Shown: positions 5,968 through 10,627 of the stretch, piece after piece | Numbering within the stretch: the first letter of the stretch is position 1 | Layout of the letters: each line of letters starts with the position of its first letter | Source of the DNA: Oscillibacter sp. CAG:241 | GTDB lineage: Bacteria > Bacillota > Clostridia > Oscillospirales > Oscillospiraceae | DNA length: 10,627 bases | Reading direction: 5' to 3' | NCBI GenBank assembly: GCA_000435975.1 | Contig: FR884061.1 | Coordinates: 1-10,627 of the forward strand | Position numbers and translations under genes: made by a program | The notes under the pieces: model-generated | Database searches by the model: none | Told to the model about the DNA's origin: nothing | Seen by the model: only the letters and a program-made list of their open reading frames with translations

Positions 5968-5996
5968 ATTATACTAAACTCTGCGCCGGTTTTCAA
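5968..5996 (-). promoter_or_regulatory. Strong SigA promoter of the PhzF-family gene
   Basis: On the minus strand TTGAAA (5991-5996) and a perfect TATAAT (5968-5973) are separated by 17 bases. They lie about 32 bases upstream of the GTG start, after a good ribosome site. The -35 box is only 12 bases from that of the divergent MATE promoter. Confidence 0.85.
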
Positions 5997-6008
5997 GCGT
6001 CCCGGGAC

Positions 6009-6037
6009 TTGACTGGCTGGAAAATTTCGGATATAAT
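6009..6037 (+). promoter_or_regulatory. Strong SigA promoter of the MATE transporter gene
   Basis: TTGACT (6009-6014) and a perfect TATAAT (6032-6037) are separated by 17 bases. The transcript would start near 6044, about 44 bases before the ATG at 6088. This rules out the in-frame TTG at 6049 as a likely start. Confidence 0.85.
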
Positions 6038-6087
6038 GGCAGTAGAATTTGCGGTACGCCGCTGAAAGGAAAGGAAAATCATCCAAA

Positions 6088-7419
6088 ATGCTGAACAAGC
6101 GCAGTCTGCTCTCCCAGTTCCTCCACTTCTCCGCCGCCACGGTGGCCTCTCTGATGGTGTTCTCCCTGTACTCCATTGTAGACGGCCTGTTCGTGGCCAA
6201 GGGCGTGGGCGAATACGCCATGAGCGCTGTCAATCTGGCCGTTCCCTTTATGAATGTCATGTTCTCCATTGCCGTGCTGTTCGCCGTGGGCACCAGCACC
6301 ATCATCGCCATCTATCTGGGCGAGGGCCGCCGGGAAAACGCCAACCGTCTGTTTTCCCAGAATCTGGCGGTGCTGGTGGTTATCGGCCTGGTGATCACCG
6401 GGCTGGTGCTGGTGTTTCTGGAGCCCTTCGCCATGCTGCTGGGCGCCAAGGACGTAACGCTGGAGTACACCAAGGACTATTTGCGGGGACTGGCGCCCTT
6501 CGCCGTGTGCTTCATCGTGTCGTACAACATGGAGATCCTGGTGAAAACCGACGGACGGCCTACCCTGGCCATCATCACGGTGATCACCGGTTGCCTGACC
6601 AACTGTGTGCTGGACTATGTGGCCATCTTCGTGCTGGACTGGGGCGCCTGGGGCGCGGCCTTTGCCACGGGTCTTTCCCAGCTGCTGACCTGCGTCATGT
6701 ATCTGACCCACTTTCTGGGAAAGCACACCACCTTCCACCTGGTGCGCTTCCGGCCGGACCGGCATATTTACCGCCGGCTGCTGCCCATCGGCGTGGCCGA
6801 CGGGGCCACGGAGCTGTGCAACGGCCTGATGATCTTCCTGTTCAACCGCACCATCCTGCGCTGCATCGGCCAGGACGGTCTGGTGAGCTATACCATCATT
6901 GCTTACATCAATACACTGATCCTGAACATCATGCTGGGCGTGTCCCAGGGGTCTCAGCCGCTGGTCAGCTATCACTACGGGCAGCGGGACCGGAAGGGCT
7001 GCCGCCGCCTGCTGCAATACGGCCTGGTGACGCTGGCGGGTATGACGGTGCTATGCTTCGGCGCGGTGCAGCTGTTCGCCCCGCAGATCGTCCACATCTT
7101 CCTGGGCGACAACAACGCCGCTCTCAGCGACGTGTCCGTGGGCGCTCTGCGGCGGTACGGCCTGTGCTATCTGCTGGTTGGCTTCAACGTGCTGATGGGC
7201 GGATTCCTGACGGCGGTGGAGCAGCCCCGTCCGGCTATCTGCATCTCCACCGGCCGGGGGCTGGTGCTGCAGGCCGGAGCCCTGCTGGCGCTGGCCGCCC
7301 TGTGGGGCGGCGAGGCCATCTGGTTTGCACCGGTGATCTCCGAGGCGGTGTGCCTGGTCATGGCGCTGGCGTTCATGGTACGCTTCTGGAAATCCAACCG
7401 GACGCTGGCTGCGGCGTGA
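6088..7419 (+). CDS. MATE-family multidrug/cation efflux transporter
   Basis: This 443-residue inner-membrane protein should export organic cations or drugs in exchange for sodium ions or protons. About twelve hydrophobic segments are present. The MATE pattern appears in both halves: YSIVDGLFVAKGVGEYAMSA at 28-47 with Asp32 in the first helix, TNCVLDYVAIF at 171-181, and in the second half NTLILNIMLGVSQGSQPLVS (275-294) followed by YHYGQRDRKG. This arrangement is nearest to the MepA-like branch common in Firmicutes. The ATG at 6088 is preceded by AAAGGAAAGGAA (6065-6076), a somewhat distant purine-rich ribosome site. The gene has its own promoter and a clear terminator at 7439-7476, so it is monocistronic. 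It is divergent from the PhzF-family gene; whether the two work together is unknown. The substrate cannot be told from sequence. Confidence 0.94.
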   Translation: MLNKRSLLSQFLHFSAATVASLMVFSLYSIVDGLFVAKGVGEYAMSAVNLAVPFMNVMFSIAVLFAVGTSTIIAIYLGEGRRENANRLFSQNLAVLVVIGLVITGLVLVFLEPFAMLLGAKDVTLEYTKDYLRGLAPFAVCFIVSYNMEILVKTDGRPTLAIITVITGCLTNCVLDYVAIFVLDWGAWGAAFATGLSQLLTCVMYLTHFLGKHTTFHLVRFRPDRHIYRRLLPIGVADGATELCNGLMIFLFNRTILRCIGQDGLVSYTIIAYINTLILNIMLGVSQGSQPLVSYHYGQRDRKGCRRLLQYGLVTLAGMTVLCFGAVQLFAPQIVHIFLGDNNAALSDVSVGALRRYGLCYLLVGFNVLMGGFLTAVEQPRPAICISTGRGLVLQAGALLALAALWGGEAIWFAPVISEAVCLVMALAFMVRFWKSNRTLAAA

Positions 7420-7438
7420 TACAATTTATCAAATGAGC

Positions 7439-7476
7439 GAGGCCGCCGGGAAAATATCCTCCCGGCGGCCTCTTTT
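7439..7476 (+). terminator. Rho-independent terminator after the MATE gene
   Basis: GAGGCCGCCGGGA (7439-7451) and its exact complement (7460-7472) form a 13-base-pair GC-rich stem with an eight-base loop. TTTT follows directly at 7473-7476. This is a textbook intrinsic terminator, 20 bases after the stop codon. Confidence 0.92.
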
Positions 7477-7482
7477 GTTGCA

Positions 7483-7496
7483 TTTGCAGCTGCAAA
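7483..7496. promoter_or_regulatory. Perfect 14-base palindrome upstream of nrdD
   Basis: TTTGCAGCTGCAAA is exactly self-complementary. It lies between the MATE terminator and the NrdR box and overlaps the possible -35 region, so an operator role is possible. The binding protein is unknown. Confidence 0.4.
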
Positions 7497-7506
7497 CTGT
7501 CTTGTC

Positions 7507-7522
7507 ATACTATATATTGTAG
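7507..7522 (+). promoter_or_regulatory. NrdR box (strong match)
   Basis: ATACTATATATTGTAG matches the NrdR consensus ACACTATATATTGTGT at 13 of 16 positions. NrdR is the ATP-cone repressor of ribonucleotide reductase genes, and the downstream gene is nrdD, so context supports the call. nrdR itself is not in this window. Confidence 0.8.
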
Positions 7523-7540
7523 GTGACAGAGGGGTCAATA

Positions 7541-7556
7541 CTCCCATATCTTGTGT
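7541..7556 (+). promoter_or_regulatory. Second, weaker NrdR-box candidate
   Basis: CTCCCATATCTTGTGT matches the same consensus at 11 of 16 positions, mostly in the right half. NrdR boxes usually occur in pairs about three helical turns apart. Here the start-to-start distance is 34 bases, slightly more than the usual 31-32, so this call is tentative. Confidence 0.45.
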
Positions 7557-7575
7557 CCATTGTACAGAATGGACA
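7554..7575. promoter_or_regulatory. Inverted repeat TGTCCATT-N6-AATGGACA
   Basis: The eight-base arms (7554-7561 and 7568-7575) are exact complements with a six-base spacer GTACAG, next to the second NrdR candidate. It looks like a dimeric repressor site or a short leader hairpin. It does not match the FNR or Rex patterns I know. Confidence 0.4.
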
Positions 7576-7739
7576 AAATATCCCGGGGATTTTCGTCAGG
7601 CATTTTCCCCATATTTAGGGCTTTGGGCTTGCATCAGCACAGGATATGGTATATGATTAAGAGGCTGATTGACCGCTGCCCATTGAGGCAGCTTTTCCTG
7701 TGGAGAGAGAAAAATCTGAGGAGAGGGAGGACGTTACAC

Positions 7740-9938
7740 ATGAAGATCATCAAGCGCAACGGAGCGGAGGTTGCTTTTGACATTCAGAAGATCGAGCGGG
7801 CCATCACCAAGGCCAACAACTCTGTGACCGAGGCGGACCGCATGACTCCCGTGCAGATCGGGCGCATCGCCGAGTCCGTGGAGCTGCAGTGCCAGAAGAT
7901 GAACCGCGCTCCCACGGTGGAGGAGATCCAGGATATGGTGGAGCACCACATCATGGCCCACGGGGCCTTTGAGGTGGCCAAGCACTACATCACCTACCGC
8001 TATACCCGGTCCCTGGTGCGCAGGGCCAACACCACCGACGACAAGATCCTCTCCCTCATCGAGTGCAACAATGAGGAGGCCAAGCAGGAGAACTCCAATA
8101 AGAATCCCGTGGTGAACTCCACCCAGCGGGATTATATGGCCGGCGAGGTGTCCCGGGATATCACCAACCGTCTGTTGCTGCCCCAGGATATTGTGGAGGC
8201 CCATGAGGAGGGCATCATCCATTTCCACGACACCGACTATTTCGCCCAGCATATGCACAACTGCGACCTGGTGAACCTGGAGGACATGCTGCAAAACGGC
8301 ACCGTTATCACCGGCACCATGATCGAAAAGCCCCATTCCTTCGCCACCGCCTGCAACATCGCCACCCAGATCGTGGCCCAGGTGGCTTCCAACCAGTATG
8401 GCGGCCAGTCCATCAGCCTGACCCACCTGGCCCCCTTTGTGGAGGTCAGCCGCCAGAAGATCCGCCGCATCGTCCTGGCGGAGATGGCATCCATCGGCGT
8501 GGATCCCGGCGAGGAGAAGATCCATGAACTGGTGGAGGCCCGTCTGCGGGAGGAGATCCGCCGGGGCGTGCAGACCATCCAGTATCAGGTGGTGACCCTG
8601 CTGACCACCAACGGACAGGCCCCCTTCATCACCGTGTTCATGTACCTGAACGAGGCCCGGGACGAGCGGGAGAAGAAGGACCTGGCCATGATCATCGAGG
8701 AGATGCTCCTTCAGCGCTATCAGGGCGTGAAGAATGAGCAGGGCGTGTGGGTGACCCCCGCCTTCCCCAAGCTGATCTATACCCTGGAGGAGGACAACAT
8801 CCATGAGGACTCCCCCTATTGGTACCTGACGGAGCTGGCCGCCAAATGCACCGCCCGCCGCATGGTGCCGGACTATATCTCCGAAAAGAAGATGAAGGAG
8901 CTCAAGGGCGACGTGTACACCTGCATGGGGTGCCGCTCCTTCCTGACCCCGGACCGTTTTACCGACGCCGGGATCGGCAACGTTGCCAACGCCGGGAACT
9001 ACGAGCCCGGCAAGCACAAATACTATGGCCGGTTCAATCAGGGCGTGGTCACCATCAATCTGCCGGACGTGGCCCTGTCCTCCGGCGGAAATATGGACAG
9101 GTTCTGGCAGATCTTCGAGGAGCGGCTGGAGCTGTGCCACCGGGCGCTGCGGTGCCGCCACGAGCGTCTGCTGGGCACCACGTCGGACGCCGCCCCCATC
9201 CTGTGGCAATACGGCGCGCTGGCCCGGCTGAAAAAGGGCGAAACCATCGACAAGCTGCTGTATAACGGCTATTCCACCATCTCCCTGGGCTATGCGGGCC
9301 TGTATGAGTGCGTGAAATACATGACCGGCAAGAGTCACACGGACCCCGCCGCCACCCCCTTCGCCCTGGACATCATGCAGAAGATGAACGACAAGTGCAA
9401 GGAGTGGAAAACCGCCGAGAACATCGACTATTCCCTGTACGGCACGCCTCTGGAGTCCACCACCTATAAGTTTGCCAAGTGCCTGCAAAAGCGCTTCGGC
9501 GTCATCAAGGGCATCACCGACAAGGGCTATATCACCAACAGCTATCATGTCAATGTCACCGAGGAGATCGACGCCTTCACCAAGCTGGAGTTTGAGGCCC
9601 AGTTCCAGCACCTGTCCCCCGGCGGCGCCATCAGCTATGTGGAGGTGCCGGACATGCAGAACAACATCCCTGCGGTGCTGGAGGTCATGAAGTTCATTTA
9701 TGACCACATCATCTACGCCGAGCTGAACACCAAAAGCGACTATTGCCAGGTCTGCGGCTGGGACGGTGAGATCCAGATCGTGGAGGAGGACGGCAAGCTC
9801 ATCTGGAAGTGTCCCCAGTGCGGCAATACCGACCAGGACAAGATGAACGTGGCCCGCCGCACCTGCGGCTATATCGGGACCCAGTTCTGGAATCAAGGCC
9901 GGACCCAGGAGATCAAGGACCGGGTGCTGCACCTGTAA
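7740..9938 (+). CDS. nrdD: Anaerobic (class III) ribonucleoside-triphosphate reductase
   Basis: NrdD reduces ribonucleoside triphosphates to deoxynucleotides without oxygen, using a glycyl radical and, in the best-known members, formate as reductant. The 732-residue product begins with an ATP-cone regulatory domain (about 1-95, opening MKIIKRNGAEVAFDIQKIER). The ten-stranded catalytic barrel follows, with active-site Cys175 (HMHNCDLVN) and Cys398 (CMGCRSFL). The C-terminus has a zinc site, Cys669, Cys672, Cys691 and Cys694, and the radical loop RRTCGYIG with Gly710. All key residues are intact and the length is typical. The ATG at 7740 gives the standard ATP-cone start and has AGGGAGGA upstream; an in-frame ATG at 7569 has no ribosome site and lies in operator DNA. 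nrdG follows after 57 bases. NrdR probably represses the pair. Confidence 0.98.
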   Translation: MKIIKRNGAEVAFDIQKIERAITKANNSVTEADRMTPVQIGRIAESVELQCQKMNRAPTVEEIQDMVEHHIMAHGAFEVAKHYITYRYTRSLVRRANTTDDKILSLIECNNEEAKQENSNKNPVVNSTQRDYMAGEVSRDITNRLLLPQDIVEAHEEGIIHFHDTDYFAQHMHNCDLVNLEDMLQNGTVITGTMIEKPHSFATACNIATQIVAQVASNQYGGQSISLTHLAPFVEVSRQKIRRIVLAEMASIGVDPGEEKIHELVEARLREEIRRGVQTIQYQVVTLLTTNGQAPFITVFMYLNEARDEREKKDLAMIIEEMLLQRYQGVKNEQGVWVTPAFPKLIYTLEEDNIHEDSPYWYLTELAAKCTARRMVPDYISEKKMKELKGDVYTCMGCRSFLTPDRFTDAGIGNVANAGNYEPGKHKYYGRFNQGVVTINLPDVALSSGGNMDRFWQIFEERLELCHRALRCRHERLLGTTSDAAPILWQYGALARLKKGETIDKLLYNGYSTISLGYAGLYECVKYMTGKSHTDPAATPFALDIMQKMNDKCKEWKTAENIDYSLYGTPLESTTYKFAKCLQKRFGVIKGITDKGYITNSYHVNVTEEIDAFTKLEFEAQFQHLSPGGAISYVEVPDMQNNIPAVLEVMKFIYDHIIYAELNTKSDYCQVCGWDGEIQIVEEDGKLIWKCPQCGNTDQDKMNVARRTCGYIGTQFWNQGRTQEIKDRVLHL

Positions 9939-9963
9939 GAGGTTCCCGCTTCGGTCGCTGTTT

Positions 9964-9979
9964 GGTAGTATATATTACC
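9964..9979. promoter_or_regulatory. NrdR-box-like palindrome between nrdD and nrdG
   Basis: GGTAGTATATATTACC has GGTA/TACC arms around a TATATA core, like the AT core of the NrdR box before nrdD. It lies just upstream of the nrdG ribosome site. The outer bases do not match the NrdR consensus well, so it may be a weak operator, an mRNA hairpin or chance. Confidence 0.3.
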
Positions 9980-9995
9980 CAAAAGGAGCAATATC

Positions 9996-10529
9996 GTGTA
10001 CTATGGCAACCTGAAAAAATGTGATATTGCCAACGGCATTGGGGTGCGGGTGACGCTGTTTGTGTCCGGCTGCACCAACCACTGCCCCGACTGCTTCCAG
10101 CCCCAGACCTGGGACTTCCACTTCGGCAGGCCCTTCACCGCCGACACGGAGCGGGAGATTTTCGCCGAGCTGGACAAGTCCTATGTGGACGGGCTGACGG
10201 TGCTGGGGGGCGAGCCCTTCGAGCCGGAAAACCAGAGGGACCTGCTGCCCTTTCTGCGGGAGGTCCGGCGGCGGTACCCGGGAAAGACCATCTGGTGCTT
10301 CACCGGCTTCCGGCTGGAGGATGAGCTGCTGCGGGAGGGGTCCCATCCCCGGTGTGCCGTGACGGACGACCTGCTCTCCTGCATCGACGTGCTGGTGGAC
10401 GGACGGTTCGTGGCGGCGGAAAAGGACATCAGTCTGCAATTCCGGGGCAGCCGGAACCAGCGGGTGCTGGACCTGCCGAAAACCCTGGCCGCCGGGCAGC
10501 CGGTGATCTGGGAAAAGCTGAAAAAATGA
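9996..10529 (+). CDS. nrdG: Anaerobic ribonucleotide reductase activating protein (radical SAM)
   Basis: NrdG binds a 4Fe-4S cluster and S-adenosylmethionine and generates the glycyl radical on NrdD. The 177-residue product carries the radical-SAM motif CTNHCPDC with Cys26, Cys30 and Cys33. This is preceded by the usual NrdG opening (MYYGNLKKCDIANGIGVRVT), with the GGEP motif following at 71-74. A family-typical DVLVDGRF segment lies near 130-137. The short length is normal for the family, which lacks the full barrel. The start is GTG at 9996, seven bases after AAAAGGAG (9981-9988). The gene is co-directional with nrdD and follows it by 57 bases without a terminator, so the two are very likely one operon. 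A strong hairpin terminator follows the stop. Confidence 0.97.
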   Translation: MYYGNLKKCDIANGIGVRVTLFVSGCTNHCPDCFQPQTWDFHFGRPFTADTEREIFAELDKSYVDGLTVLGGEPFEPENQRDLLPFLREVRRRYPGKTIWCFTGFRLEDELLREGSHPRCAVTDDLLSCIDVLVDGRFVAAEKDISLQFRGSRNQRVLDLPKTLAAGQPVIWEKLKK

Positions 10530-10535
10530 CAAGAG

Positions 10536-10567
10536 CATGCCCTGGGCGTTGTGCCCAGGGCATGTTT
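10536..10567 (+). terminator. Terminator hairpin after nrdG
   Basis: CATGCCCTGGGC (10536-10547) and its exact complement (10553-10564) form a 12-base-pair stem with a five-base GTTGT loop, seven bases after the nrdG stop. It is followed by TTT. The T run is short but the stem is strong. Confidence 0.8.
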
Positions 10568-10571
10568 GAAC

Positions 10572-10602
10572 TTGTCAAAAAAGGCGGCGCCTTTTTTGAC
10601 AA
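10572..10602. repeat. Perfect hairpin TTGTCAAAAAAGGC/GCCTTTTTTGACAA, repeat copy
   Basis: Fourteen-base arms (10572-10585, 10589-10602) are exact complements around a three-base loop, with A and T runs inside the stem. The preceding C and most of the element match the hairpin at 5029-5071 (CTTGTCAAAAAAG, GCGGCGC, then the T run and GACAA). As in the spoIIR case it follows directly after a GC-rich terminator hairpin. It can serve as a two-way terminator. Confidence 0.65.
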
Positions 10603-10627
10603 AAGAGATTTCGCTCCGACCCGCGCG

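Larger units (their letters stand above)
7477..7739 (+). promoter_or_regulatory. Regulatory region and leader of nrdD
   Basis: This gap of about 260 bases before nrdD holds the control sites listed separately. A weak SigA match, TTGCAG (7484-7489) with TACTAT (7508-7513) and an 18-base spacer, would place the NrdR box over the -10 region. Downstream, GCTGCC/GGCAGC (7675-7680, 7687-7692) followed by TTTT makes a short terminator-like hairpin in the leader. The ribosome site AGGGAGGA (7724-7731) is eight bases from the ATG. I found no B12-riboswitch-like or other known riboswitch sequence. Confidence 0.5.

Noticed and set aside
7569..7739. In-frame upstream ATG giving NrdD a 57-residue extension
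   Set aside because: No ribosome site precedes it, it lies in the operator region, and family members begin at the ATP cone starting at 7740.
7477..7739. Cobalamin or other known riboswitch upstream of nrdD
   Set aside because: No B12-box-like or other familiar conserved core was seen, and class III reductase does not use B12.
7734..9932. 732-codon open frame on the minus strand opposite nrdD
   Set aside because: It is an antisense artefact of GC-rich codon use; nrdD on the other strand is intact and unmistakable.
1..10627. CRISPR arrays, tRNA or rRNA genes, insertion sequences
   Set aside because: No regularly spaced direct repeats, cloverleaf sequences, rRNA segments or transposase-like reading frames were found. 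The CTTGTCAAAAA repeats are hairpins, not CRISPR units.

Overview
The window looks like a chromosomal stretch from an anaerobic, spore-forming, GC-rich member of the Clostridia (Firmicutes). An Oscillospiraceae/Ruminococcaceae-type gut bacterium is the best guess. The reasons are a SpoIIR sporulation gene, an oxygen-sensitive class III ribonucleotide reductase with its activase, the non-mevalonate isoprenoid enzyme IspE, strong Shine-Dalgarno sites and GC-rich coding sequence. The assignment to family is inference; no rRNA or tRNA is present.

Layout. (1) 96-980, minus: a membrane-anchored XRE-type regulator. (2) 981-1408: a 428-base non-coding stretch of lower GC, with several inverted repeats in a row, a possible minus-strand promoter and the clear promoter of the next gene. 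(3) 1409-2845, plus: an M20-family aminoacyl-histidine dipeptidase (pepD type), followed by a compact nest of TGTCCCG/CGGGACA repeats that can fold into a branched terminator. (4) 2944-4851, plus: a small membrane protein overlapping ispE by four bases, then spoIIR. The spoIIR start lies under a long hairpin that also holds a plausible sigma-F promoter. (5) 4852-5074: four hairpin-forming inverted repeats in succession between convergent genes. (6) 5075-5935, minus, and 6088-7419, plus: a PhzF-family protein and a MATE transporter, transcribed divergently from two near-consensus SigA promoters with exactly 17-base spacers. (7) 7420-7739: the MATE terminator, then a leader with a strong NrdR-box match and palindromes. 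(8) 7740-9938 and 9996-10529, plus: nrdD and nrdG, closed by a strong hairpin terminator and a second hairpin homologous to one at 5029-5071.

How the genes fit together. NrdD and NrdG form one functional unit: NrdG uses S-adenosylmethionine and an iron-sulfur cluster to put the glycyl radical on NrdD, which makes deoxynucleotides without oxygen. IspE serves isoprenoid synthesis. SpoIIR signals from forespore to mother cell to activate pro-sigma-E. The dipeptidase, PhzF protein and MATE exporter are housekeeping or accessory functions with no obvious link to each other.

I see no complete novel system. The parts most worth a second look are non-coding: the spoIIR leader hairpin with its embedded sigma-F-like promoter, the hairpin cluster and repeated CTTGTCAAAAA element, the hairpin-rich region at 1064-1254, and the branched repeat after pepD.
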